From: Polysphondylium violaceum
Taxonomy: Eukaryota; Evosea; Eumycetozoa; Dictyosteliales; Dictyosteliaceae
Length of the DNA stretch: 44,390 nucleotides
Reading direction: 5' to 3'
NCBI GenBank assembly: GCA_000277445.1
Contig: AJWJ01000151.1
Span: forward strand, 1 to 44,390
Part shown: piece after piece, positions 1 to 10,137 of the stretch
Position numbering within the stretch: the first letter of the stretch is position 1
Layout: each line of letters begins with the position of its first letter
Notes under the pieces: model-generated
Database searches by the model: none
What the model saw: the letters and a program-made list of their open reading frames with translations, nothing else
What the model was told of the DNA's origin: nothing
Translations under genes and position numbers: made by a program

Positions 1-1243
1 ATTCGTAACGCTTGATGGAATAATTCCAACGACTAATAATAGATCATATTTGAATGATAGTTTGACAATATTGTTTGTAAAATATCCATTTACAATGGGT
101 TTGGTAAAAGGTGGATATGTATTTACTGTCTTCATGTTAAGATCAGTGACTGTAGGTGGGATTGTTGGTAATTCATCCATTTCATCACTGACAGTGATCA
201 CTACTTTGATGGCCATTGGAGGGATGTATGGCGTTTCTTTTTCTTTTCTGTTGGTTTTGTTTTTATATTCAATGATACCAGGTGGACAGTTATCACAATT
301 AATGCTAGTACTGGAGCAACCTTTAAGAGATAATACTTTTAATTTGTTGGAAGTCTATTTAGTGGTTGGTGAATAAAACTCCTTCTACCTTTAAAATAAA
401 AATCTAAGCTTGTTATATTTGGTGGTAAAAATTTGGAATCCAAGATAGAAACATCAGTCGATACTGTCTGTAGTTGGGTCACACTAGCTGGAACTTTGGA
501 CAGGTTTAAATTATGACTGAGATATTTGATGGTTTTTGAAACTTTAGTACAATCAATACCTGTACCATAGACACTCAAGTTTAATAGTGTCGGTGGAAGG
601 TGTTGGAGTTCGATAGTTTTATCTTGATTGTCATCAAAAAGATAGAGAGACTCGAGTAAACGAGGTAGACATTCGGGTGTAAACATCTCACAATCATTTA
701 AAATTAGGTCCAATGTTTTAACTTTTTTTGGAATTGCATCCATTGGTAAAACTTTCTTTAAACATAGAGATAATGATGTGGTTGATTTTGGCACATGATC
801 TTTTGTAATAGGTTCTTCACTTTGCAAACGATAATACTGGATTGATGATGGTAAATCTTTAGATAGTAAGTGTGGATCTTTATAAAGATCATTTATTGTG
901 ATACCAAATATGATTGGTGATTTTGGTTGTTGATCAATATGTTTTCTTTTCTTTGATTCTTGTTGTTTTAATAAATGATAGTGATTTTGATAAAAGGTTG
1001 ATGATAAAACAAAATGTGTGATTAAATGTTTGTGTTTATGTATATTGTATAAATGATAATGGTCCATATCATTAATATGATATGCGATGGGGACATGAAT
1101 TGATAGTATTTATAAAAATAATCATATCTTTTATCTAAATCATTGATATTCTTTATGATAATATAATCTTTGAATAAACAATAAATATACTGTTTGAGAT
1201 ATTTATTTCTATATACTGAAAAGAATAAATCATCTTGATTCAT
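1..1243 (-). pseudogene. FNIP/leucine-rich-repeat protein, partial, with two frame breaks
   Basis: The N terminus reads MNQDDLFFSVYRNKYL from the ATG at 1243-1241. That is the opening typical of the large dictyostelid FNIP-repeat family. The body has irregular leucine-rich repeats of the form LP-x(3-4)-L-x-L, and a FNIP-like repeat (FIHQPLNRLPTN) near 350-385. The family is thought to mediate protein-protein contacts; this member's role is unknown. The reading frame changes twice by one base: once near a four-base G run (1089-1092) and once near 337-345. Across each break the repeat pattern resumes in the next frame, and the frame stays open to the window edge, so the gene runs past base 1. 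The breaks may be base-calling errors in short homopolymers or true decay of a surplus family copy. A start at 1318 would add a hydrophobic leader absent from the family opening, so I prefer 1243. Confidence 0.6.
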
Positions 1244-1442
1244 TTTTAATCGAACTAAAAAATAAAAAATGAAAAAAATGTAAAAAATACAGGTAATAGT
1301 GAATGTATAATAACACATTTAGAAATCTGATCAAATATGAGATAGCCTATTGTGAGGGTTTTTTGTGTATTTAATATACAAATGTTACAATCATTATTGT
1401 TTATTGAGTTGTTTGATTATTCTATATTATTAATATTATTAT

Positions 1443-2121
1443 TTAATCATATCCAACAGGTACTAAATCAGATAAAACTTCTTCTAAAACTACTTTAATA
1501 CTACAAGTATTATCATCACTAAGGGAGCATTTAACAAAAGTACATTTGACTTTCATTTGAACCATTTCCAAAGCACCTCTAATTACACCACAAAGTATAT
1601 TTGAATAGTAGAGTTTATGTTTAAGATGATCAGGTAATTCTACAAAATCAGACAAAGGATTGTCATCAATGATTAAATGAAATTCTTTTTTCTCTGTATC
1701 CCAATCTGTAACTTGACAAGTTACACCTAAAAACATTTTAAATCCAACTTTTGCTATAACTTCGGCAGTCTCTGTGAAATCTGTACATCTACCAATACCA
1801 GATTTTGCTAAAAACTCTTCAATCAATCTGATACCAATATTGTATCCCATTTGTTCTAATTTTATATTTACTTGTTCAATATCTTCATAATCTTTAATTA
1901 ATTGTGTAACTAATGCTCCATAAGTCAATGTAAATAATTCTGAATTCTATAAATAAAGAGAGTAGATTTGATTATGATGATAATGGATGATGATAAAGTG
2001 TAATTAGTATGATGTTGTTAAAATAATGATGATTGTCATAATAATAATAAATAATAATATCTACAATCTTTTCTACTTTATTGAAAACATCAGATCCTAA
2101 TTTATCATATTTTTTATTCAT
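1443..2121 (-). CDS. trappc3: TRAPP complex subunit 3 (Bet3)
   Basis: Bet3/TRAPPC3 is a core subunit of the TRAPP tethering complexes, which act as Rab1/Ypt1 exchange factors on ER-to-Golgi and later Golgi membranes. Two exons (2065-2121 and 1443-1946) join in phase 0 across a 118-nt intron with a GTAGAT donor, giving 186 residues. The junction reads EKI then NSELFTLTYGALV, and the human protein has SELFTLTYGALVTQL at the same place. Other family blocks follow: MGYNIGIRLIEEFLA, GRCTDFTETAEVIAKV, GFKMFLG, NPLSDFVELPD, and YSNILCGVIRGALEMVQM. Length matches the family (about 180). The Cys in GVTCQVTD is near the palmitoylated Cys of Bet3, but I cannot confirm the exact residue. The downstream neighbour is the FNIP gene on the same strand; there is no sign of co-regulation. 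Confidence 0.95.
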
Positions 2122-2765
2122 TTTATTGTTATGTATATCTATATATTATTTCAAAAGAATCTAATATGAAAATCAAAAAAAAAAAAAAAATGTGAAGAAA
2201 AATTTTTTAAAAAAATATTTTTACAAAACTTATTTCAAATATTTGATCATTTGATCATATATTATGATAAATGAATGATCATAGTTTGTCCCTTTACCCT
2301 AAACAACATTTAGAGTAAAGAAATAATCAATTACTTTTGTATTCTTTTTTTTTTTTCTTTTTTTATAAAAAAAAATGTCCATCAATTTTTGCAAAAATAA
2401 CCGCCAAAATATGATTTTTTTTTTTTGATTTTTTTTTCTCGAGACCCCCCCATCAATTTTTATATCTCAGTGCGCCCCCACATTCTACTCACACAACACT
2501 AAAACAAATTTGAAAGAATTACCCCCTCCTCGCCTCATCACCCCTTTTTGTTGTTGTTTTTAATATAATTGTGGATACACATAAATATATACATATATTG
2601 TTGTGTTGTGTGTGTGTTTTACTAACGACAAGATTAAATAGCTTTGACTACGACATATAAAAAAAACACAAACACACGATATAAAAACAATTTATAATAG
2701 ATATATAAATTTTAGATTTTCATAATTACTAAAAAGAGTAGACAGAGATATATAAATAGCAAATT
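2122..2765. other. Divergent intergenic region between trappc3 and the RhoGEF
   Basis: It lies between two divergently transcribed genes and holds homopolymer A and T tracts (for example 2176-2190 and 2346-2356) and a short CT/C-rich patch around 2440-2545. Oligo-T/oligo-A tracts are usual in dictyostelid promoters. I see no open frame with coding character and no RNA gene. Confidence 0.6.
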
Positions 2766-5700
2766 ATGGATACAAATAGTAATAGTAGCGGTGGCGGTAG
2801 TAATCGTAGTAGTCTAAGTGAATCAACACCCATTTCATCATCACCATCAACTACAAGTACAACAACATCAACATTATTAACAACATCAATAAATAACACC
2901 AATGGTCTAAGAAAATCAAATACAAGTAGTTTGGGAAGCAATAGTGGTGCCGGTTTTATGCAAAGTTGTATGTCATTTTTACTTCGTAGTTTGACAATCA
3001 AGAAATGGATTGAAAAGCTTTTGCAAGAAGAGATATCAAAAGATGATCAAGATGATGATGTCTTACTCTTTAAAGATTTAAAGGATGGTATCATACTCTG
3101 TAGACTTATGTCTGCCATCAAACCAGACTCCATCCCAAAGATTCACACAGGAACCAATATATTAAACTTTAAAATCAGAGAAAACATTTACTTTTTTTCA
3201 CAAGCACTCGATGAAATTGGTGTTTCTAGACATTTTCAATTCTCTGTTGCCGATTTGTTAGAGAGAAAGAATTTATTAAAAGTTTTAGAGTCTTTGGAAG
3301 TTTTGGCTGATATTGCAATGTCAGAATATGAAAAACCAATTGATCAAATCAACGATGACGAAACACACTTTACAGAGAAACAAATTTCACTCACTGAAAC
3401 CATATTGAAAAAATTGAATGCAAATTATATAAAAAGACAACCATTAAAGAAATTAACAACCAATGAACCAAAACGTTTTACTACAAATCTTGGAAATAGT
3501 ATTACTGGTCCAACCACATCAACAACTGGTAGTAAACTCAATGTGAGCCAAAGTAAACCAATGACTTCAAGAATTACATCAACTCCATCAAATATTAAAC
3601 CCAAAGCCATTCAATTATCACCAGCACAAATTATAGAAAAAGCAAAACCTTTTGAAAAGAAATGGATTAGAATTCAATCAATTATTCGTGGTCATCTTAC
3701 AAGAAGAGCTTATCAGAAAAGAGTTAGATTTGCAGCCTATCGTCATAATATTGTTAAAGAACTTTTAGCCACTGAGACTGTTTATGTAGAAAGTTTAGAA
3801 CATGCACTTGTTTATTTTTTAAATCCAATCAGAGAAGAATCTTTAAAGTTGAATATTAAATCTGATCAATTTGGTTTGTTCATTTCAAATTTAGAAGTTA
3901 TTATCAATTATAACAAAAATCTTTTGGAGAAAATTAAACCTAAAGTTGATAATTGGTCTTATTCTCAAACTATTGGTGATGTTTTTGAACAATTTGTATG
4001 TATAAATATTTTTATATTTTATATTATGTTAAAATATTTATTAATTTATTATTATAGACATTATATTTAAAAGTTTATACTCAATATGTTAAAGAATATA
4101 GTACATTATTTGAAGCAATTAATAATCTTCGTAAAAATAATTCGAAATTTGAATCATTTATTAGTGAAAAAGAATACAGTGATAAACCTGTTGGATCCTA
4201 TTTAATTTTACCAATTCAACGTATTCCAAGATACACACTTTTATTACAAGATTTAGTTAAAAATACATGGAGTGATCATTTAGATTATAAAAACCTAACA
4301 GAATCATTAAAGAAAATGCAAGAAGTTGCCACATATGTAAACGAAAAGAAAAGAGAAGCTGAAAATATTGCCAAGGTTACAGAGATTCAAAATAATTTTA
4401 TTGGTAAATTTGATAATTTAGCTGAACCTCATAGAAGATTTGTTTTTGAAGGAAATCTAAGTGTTATCAATCCAAATGGTAAAGAATCTCAAAGAGTTAT
4501 CTTTTTATTTAATGATGTACTCATTGGCACTAAACCAATTACAAGTGGTTTGGTAAAGAAAAAGGTTTCTTTAAAAGTTAAAGAATCAATTCGTATGAAT
4601 TTAATAACAGTTAGAGATAATAGTAATAGTAATAGTAATAGTAGTAGTAGTAGTAATGGTAGTAATAGTAATCAACCAACTAGAATAACGTCAAATCTAA
4701 AATCAAATTCAACTTCTTCATTAATTAATGTATCATCAAATAATAATAATAACAATAGTAGTAGTCTAAGTAGTAGTTGTAATAATGCCAGTAATTTATC
4801 AACTAATAATAAACCACCAGTAACTAATAAACCAGTACCACCTCCAAGATCTCAAGCAACATTTAATGTTGCAGTACCAAATACAACAAATGCAACACCA
4901 CCAAAAACAACAATTGGATTAAGAACACAAAATTCAGAAACAACAACAACAACAACAACAACAAATAGTAAACCAAGATCACAAACAGTATTTACACCCT
5001 CAAGTAAAGATCATCCACCTGTTAAAATGGGAGTACCAACACCAATTACAGCATCAGCTTCTCTTTCTCAAGAAAGACTTTTAATGGAAGAAAGAAAAAA
5101 GAAACAAGAGTTGATCATAGAATTGGTCGATACTTTTGGCACTTGTATTCTTAAATTACTTTGTTCAACACCAAAAGAAAAGGAACAATGGGTCAATGAA
5201 ATTAAAAAAGTACATGAAGACATTGATAATAGAAAAATGGTAAATGACGATGCCATGAAGAGATCTCAAGAAAGAGCAGGTCTTGCCAAGGCAGCACTCA
5301 GTCAACAATATGCAACTCTTAGAGTCAAAGGTAGATTATACGATTTATCTTCATTAAAAACAATTGTTTCTCAAGAAGAAGAAGATGGTAATAGCGACAA
5401 CGGTCTAGATAGCAGCAGCGGTAGTAATAATAGTACTCCAAATAGTAATAGTCCAAATTTGGTTGGTGTAAATAATACAGGTGAAAGAGATTTCCAAATA
5501 CTTAGAAGACAAACCATTAGAAGATCACAAAATCCCACATCAAAAGCAAATGAAGGGGAATCAAGTGCTTCTTCTCCATCAGGTGGTACAGTAAACAGTG
5601 GTAAAATGGCAGCAAAAAGTAAAGAAGAAGATTCAATGGAAGATAAAAAAGGTACCATTGGATCAAGCTGGTTCTCATCCCTCAGAAAGAAAAAGAAACC

Positions 5701-5818
5701 AGTTCCATCTATTCAAGAAACTTTTGGTCATTTAGAAACTCCAATTTCTCCACCTCAATCCCCAACTTTGGAAAAAAACTCTTCAAATAATAGTGTAATA
5801 TTAAAACAAGAAAATTAA
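2766..5818 (+). CDS. RhoGEF with CH, IQ, DH and split PH domains
   Basis: Predicted guanine nucleotide exchange factor for Rho/Rac GTPases acting on the actin cytoskeleton. Exons 2766-3995 and 4058-5818 join in phase 0 across a 62-nt intron (GTATGT...TATAG), giving 996 residues. Order: Ser/Thr/Asn-rich leader (1-75); calponin-homology domain (about 79-190; KKWIEKLL, FKDLKDGIILCRLM); one IQ motif (about 298-318; IQSIIRGHLTRRAYQKR); DH domain (about 325-515; ELLATETVYVESL, GSYLILPIQRIPRYTLLLQD); and a PH domain in two parts. Strands of the PH barrel lie at about 534-596 (RFVFEGNL, VIFLFNDVLIGT), then comes a low-complexity insert of about 160 residues, then the last strands and C-terminal helix at about 757-800 (CILKLLCSTPKEKEQWVNEI). 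The tail is Ser/Asn-rich with a basic patch (SLRKKKKP). CH-RhoGEFs are abundant in dictyostelids; which gxc/gef orthologue this is cannot be said. Confidence 0.93.
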
Positions 5819-6157
5819 TAATCAATTCATAATAATAATAATAATAATAATAATAATCAATATAATTTTAAATGTATTTATAAATACAAAGAGGAAGAAA
5901 AAAAAAGAAAGAAAATAGTGTTATTTTTTTTCTTTTTTTTTTTTATAGTCTATATTAGATACGCCAATTTTATTTTAAATAAATAAATCTAGTTTCCTCC
6001 AAATAATTAATAATAATTAAATCCTTGTTGTGTGTTTATAAATATTTTGGTTTACCACAAAAAAGTTTAATATTTATTTTTGATTTTATATTTTTTTTAA
6101 AAAAAACTATTTACAATTACTATAATATACATAAGATAGAAGAGTGTAGATAATAAA
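5819..6157. repeat. Convergent 3' flank with (AAT)n microsatellite
   Basis: A short (AAT)n tract starts at about 5829, just after the RhoGEF stop. T-rich runs follow at 5924-5943 and near 6090-6100. The stop of the opposite-strand stress protein gene is at 6158-6160, so both transcripts must end in this gap. I see no gene here. Confidence 0.6.
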
Positions 6158-6778
6158 CTATCTAACAATTAAAACACTACAATGAGACATTTGTAAAACT
6201 TGAGAACTCACTGAACCAATTAATAATTTTTGAATACCTAAACCTCTTGACCCCATAACTACACAATCAACGTTATATTTCTCTGCAATCTTTGTAATTG
6301 AATCTGAAACATCATTGGATGCTACTAGTAAATAGTGAACATCAATCTTTTAAAATTATTATTATTAGTATTTTAATTATTAATATACTATTATTTTTAT
6401 ATTTACTTTTTTTTATCTAGAAAAGTTTTAAAAAATCCAAATTCATTAATTGCTTCAGTCTTCTTTTTATTTGATCTTCTAATCATTTTATTTGGATCAT
6501 CTGATGAAGAATCTACAAGATCAGGAACACCAGAAAATAATTCTATAACCATTTTAGTTAGAGTAGATGCAGTAGGACTTCCATGCTCATCAGGTTTTGG
6601 TGGTGGAGGATATACCTATTTTTCTATACTATTAATTAACTATTCTATTTATATACTACTATAAAATCATACATACAGAAATAAAATAAACTGTATCATC
6701 CTCTGTCAACATCGACATTGCTTTGTTTGCAGCATATCTACCTTGAGTAGAACCATCAACACATACTAAATATTTCAT
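6158..6778 (-). CDS. Universal stress protein (UspA family)
   Basis: Small cytosolic nucleotide-binding protein of the USP family, whose members often bind ATP or AMP; its role here is unknown. Exons: 6677-6778, 6407-6615 and 6158-6346, about 166 residues. The start MKYLVCVDGS gives the first strand with the conserved Asp. The C-terminal part has VDCVVMGSRGLGIQKLLIGSVSSQVLQMSHCSVLIV, in which G-S-R-G-L-G then G-S-V-S is the family phosphate-binding signature (Gx2Gx9GS/T). Intron 1 is clean GT-AG in phase 0. Intron 2 (6347-6406) has good GT and AG sites but is one base out of frame: the donor follows eight As (6407-6414), and nine would restore the family frame (FLDKKK then IDVHYLLV). I read this as a homopolymer miscount. 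The middle segment is longer than in bacterial USPs, as is common in eukaryotes. Confidence 0.88.
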
Positions 6779-7160
6779 TTTTTTTTTTTTCTATTCTATG
6801 TTTTTCTATTTCAATTCTATGTCTCTATGAATTATAAAACTATTAAAAATAGTCAAAAGTTTAATATCCACAATCTTGAATGAATATAGAGATACCGTGG
6901 CACTCTATTTAAACAAAAACAATTTAATTCAAAAAAATTAAAAAAAAAAAAATGGGGAATTGAGAAAAGGGTGAAATGGGTGTTTAATTTTGGTGGGGTG
7001 GTATTTTTTTATTGTAAGAGGTGGTTGTCTTTGTCAGATATAGAAAGTGACATTCTAAAAGGGATAGAGAGCTGTGTATGAGATAACTTATTTTTAAAGC
7101 AAAATAGTCTACATGAAGATAATAACAAGCAAGTATTTTATTTATATTTATAGTTGTTGT

Positions 7161-7896
7161 TTATTTGATTTCAGTTGGTTTTTCTTTACTTTCACCTAGT
7201 TGTTGATATAACTCTGGAACACTTTCATCGTATTGAGCTCTGAAAAAATTAATTGCGACTGGTGTCAATTGATGTTTTTCAATAAATTTTTGAGCGGACC
7301 AATTATTTCTGCCCTCAGGACTAACATGTGATAGTGCTTTTTTTAGTATTTATAATAATAAAATTTGTGAAAAAAAAATTAAATAAAGAATAATTACCAA
7401 AAAGGAAGTTTTTTTTCACCAACCATGTTTAAAGGCTTGTTGTTTGGTTGTTTGGCCAAGACAAAAATGTATCTATGAAAGCCAGTGCCATTGGGTGGTC
7501 CAGCGCCGATATAACTTGCGATCTCCTTACCTTTGGAAACGTCTGCTGTTGATGGGATGTCTGTCACTAACCAGTGTAACCATTCTGCATTGATAGGGTT
7601 TTCTTTGGATGGTGCATCAGGGTCAGTAAATATTAATGTATACAGCTCTGATCCTTCTTTTTCTTGAAATGATATGGTTGGTTGTTTTTGAACACTAGTT
7701 GGTGTCAATTGATCATTGATGGTTATATCTCTTATACCATATTTAATGATTAATTCTTGAACTGTTCAATTAAATTTTTATTAATACAACTATATTATAA
7801 AGAATAGTGATAACACTCGAATTACATACTTGGTTCAGAATTAATGATTTTGGGTATAATCTCATATGATTTTAATGTTTTAATTATTGATTGCAT
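7161..7896 (-). CDS. Phosphatidylethanolamine-binding protein (PEBP)
   Basis: Member of the PEBP/RKIP/CETI family: small soluble proteins with an anion pocket that act as kinase or protease modulators. Exons: 7830-7896, 7398-7761 and 7161-7336, about 202 residues. Exon 1 reads MQSIIKTLKSYEIIPKII. Exon 2 carries the signature LYTLIFTDPDAPSKENP (the DPDAPS motif), then EWLHWLVTDIP and the pocket GAGPPNGTGFHRYIFVL, which fits consensus GP-P-x-G-x-HRY. Exon 3 supplies GRNNWSAQKFIEKHQL and an AQYDESVPELYQQL helix. Junction 1 keeps phase (codon ATT split 1/2). Junction 2 is one base out: if the run of five Ts at 7399-7403 were four, the protein would read KLPF then ALSHVSPEGR. I treat this as a probable base-calling error. 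The gene is divergent from the oxidase gene across a 970-bp gap. Confidence 0.9.
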
Positions 7897-8867
7897 ATTA
7901 TTTTGTTAAAACAACTATGTCATAGATGAAAAATTTAATTAAAAAAAAATGAGAACAACAAAATTTTTTTCAATTTTTTTTTTTTTTTTTTCTAAATTTT
8001 TTTCAAATTTTTTTGCTTATTCAGAGCACAATGATTAGAAAGATAAAGATGCATCTGTTTCATTCAATCAAGTAATTCCTATATAAGACATATATCTTTT
8101 CCTAAATTCGTACAAATAATTTATCTACAACTTTGTTTTTTTAAGAATTTAAAAAAAAAAAAATTATTTTTATACAAATGTATATCTCTTTGCTTCATCT
8201 TTATAAAACGTTTTATAAAGATGAAGCAAAAAAGATACATTTGTATATCTATTGTATATAATTTGGTAACTAAATCTTTAAGTTCTAATGATAGTATTTC
8301 AGATTCTGGATCTTCTTGATAGTATCCAAAGTTTTGTTATAAGGTTTGATTGTATACTATTTTTATGGATGAATATTATATGTAATTATAGGTAAAATAT
8401 TTTTATTTATACATTTTATTAGTAATATTAATATTCAATATATCTTACACTTATTTTGATTGAAGATAAAATTTTTATACACAATCTGAATCAAAAATAA
8501 AAATTTAAAATTTCAACGAGAAAACTATCACCAACGGCATCAATAAATCAAATGTAAAAAAATCACCGTGATTTGGAAATTTGGCATAATTTTTTTTTTT
8601 TATTTGGGGGGAAAAAGTTTGATTAGATTAGTTTTTTTTTTTTGTTGAAAATATTTTTCGATTTTTTTATGCAAACAAATCATTGATATTTTTTTTTTTT
8701 TTGTCTTAACACATCGTTTTTATAAAGCACACCACATTCATCCCCGCTCATCCACACAAAATATATATACATCTATTCAACTCTTATTATTATTTTAATT
8801 GTATATATAAATAATAAATAAAAAAAAAAAAAAGAAATCGAAATCTGATCTATATAAAATAAACAAT
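7897..8867. promoter_or_regulatory. Divergent gap between PEBP and D-amino-acid oxidase genes
   Basis: No coding sequence is evident. The stretch is rich in A/T homopolymers (7975-7992, 8582-8600, 8630-8642, 8690-8703), as in dictyostelid promoters. It contains the large palindrome described separately at 8171-8247. An A-run at about 8819-8833 precedes the oxidase ATG. Confidence 0.5.
8171..8247. repeat. Near-perfect 77-bp palindrome (hairpin/cruciform)
   Basis: Arms 8171-8209 and 8210-8247 meet with no loop at AAAACGTTTT. The inner 21 bp on each side (TTTGCTTCATC...AAAAC against its complement) are perfect, and the outer 13 bp (TATACAAATGTAT) are perfect. They are separated by an internal loop of 5 versus 4 nt. 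RNA from either strand would fold into one long hairpin. Neither neighbouring gene explains it. Possibilities are a small-RNA precursor, a miniature inverted-repeat element, or a fold-back assembly artefact. Confidence 0.8.
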
Positions 8868-9902
8868 ATGTCAAATAATAAAATTGATTTATTAATCATT
8901 GGATGTGGATGCATTGGTTTAAGTACCGGTATTGTAGCATTAAAGACAGGAAAATATAATGTAACCATTTGGGCCAAAGATTTACCACCCAACACTACAT
9001 CAAACAAAGCAGCAGCTCTTTGGTATCCATTCCTTTGCAATCCACCCGACAAAGTTGGCAGATGGTCAGCTGAAACTCTTGAATACTTTAAAAAACATAT
9101 TATCAATGATCCAAAATCAGGTACTCTCGTAAAGAAAGTCAATGAAATCTTTAGAAATCCAAAAGAAGAAGAACCTGGATGGAGACCTTTTATCTCATCC
9201 TTTAGAAGAATTAGAAAGGACGAACTCCCCGAAGGTTATGTTGATGGTTATGCCGTAGATGATGGTTTTGTTATGGATACCGATCTCTATATGGACTATT
9301 TGGTTCAATCATTTAGAGACTATGGTGGTGTCATTGAACAAAGATTTGTTGCCGATATGAGAGAATGTTTTGTCAATTACGATATCGTTGTAAATTGTTC
9401 TGGTCTCGGATCAAGAGAACTTGTCAATGACCGTACCATCTATCCCTGCAGAGGTCAAATCATTGTCATTAATAACAGCTATGAAAGATCAATTATCGAC
9501 GAAGAGGACCATATTGCCTATGTTATTCCAAGAATCAACAACACTGTCTTGGGTGGCACTGCACAAGAACACGATTACAACACTGAACCAACCAAAAAAG
9601 ATACCGAAGAAATTTTAAAACGTGCCGCAATGATTTCACCAAACTTTGCAAAGAACAAGATTGAGATTTTAGGCGTTAAAGTTGGTCTCAGACCCCAAAG
9701 ACATGAAATTAGATTGGAAGAAGAGTTTTGTCAAGGTGGTTCCAAATTGGTGATTCACAACTATGGCCATGGTGGTTCTGGTTTCACTGTAAGTTGGGGA
9801 TGTGCTGAGGAATCTGTTAAATTAATCGATCAATTTAAAGATAAACTCCCAATCAATAGTATTTCAAGATCAAGTCAAAGTAAATTAGTTTCAAAACTTT
9901 AA
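8868..9902 (+). CDS. D-amino-acid / D-aspartate oxidase, peroxisomal
   Basis: FAD-dependent oxidase converting a D-amino acid and O2 to the 2-oxo acid, ammonia and H2O2. Single exon, 344 residues, the usual length for DAO/DDO. The N-terminal Rossmann motif GCGCIG (about 13-18) binds FAD. TTSNKAAALWYP follows, as in the family's TTS-AA-W-P block. VNCSGLGSREL, YPCRGQI and LGGTAQ are conserved FAD-domain blocks. VGLRPQR carries the substrate-carboxylate Arg, and YGHGGSGFTVSWG is the C-terminal FAD signature. The last three residues are SKL, a canonical PTS1 peroxisomal signal; the tail is SKLVSKL, so SKL occurs twice. Sequence alone does not decide between neutral (DAO) and acidic (DDO) substrates; the RWSAETLEYF and VVNCSGLGSR blocks resemble DDO slightly. 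It could help use D-amino acids from bacterial prey. Confidence 0.95.
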   Translation: MSNNKIDLLIIGCGCIGLSTGIVALKTGKYNVTIWAKDLPPNTTSNKAAALWYPFLCNPPDKVGRWSAETLEYFKKHIINDPKSGTLVKKVNEIFRNPKEEEPGWRPFISSFRRIRKDELPEGYVDGYAVDDGFVMDTDLYMDYLVQSFRDYGGVIEQRFVADMRECFVNYDIVVNCSGLGSRELVNDRTIYPCRGQIIVINNSYERSIIDEEDHIAYVIPRINNTVLGGTAQEHDYNTEPTKKDTEEILKRAAMISPNFAKNKIEILGVKVGLRPQRHEIRLEEEFCQGGSKLVIHNYGHGGSGFTVSWGCAEESVKLIDQFKDKLPINSISRSSQSKLVSKL

Positions 9903-10137
9903 AAATTAATTTCTTTTTTGTTTTAATAGTAATAATTTAAATTTAATTAATTAAATAAAAATCAAATCATATATACATATTTTAATTATTTAAAAATTTA
10001 AAAAAAGAATGATATTAATTTATTTATTTGATTTGAATTTAATGAATGATTTAAAAAACTAAATTTCTATGTATATTTTTTGTGTTTTTTTTTTTTTATC
10101 TATGTACAATGGTTAAATTTCAAATATTTGAAATTTC

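Noticed and set aside
50-376. Plus-strand frame of 108 codons at the left edge
   Set aside because: It is the antisense of the FNIP-repeat gene, whose minus-strand translation shows repeat motifs over the same bases.
1244-1318. Upstream in-frame ATG for the FNIP gene (1318)
   Set aside because: It adds a hydrophobic leader encoded by AT-rich DNA; the family opening MNQDDLFFSV begins at 1243.
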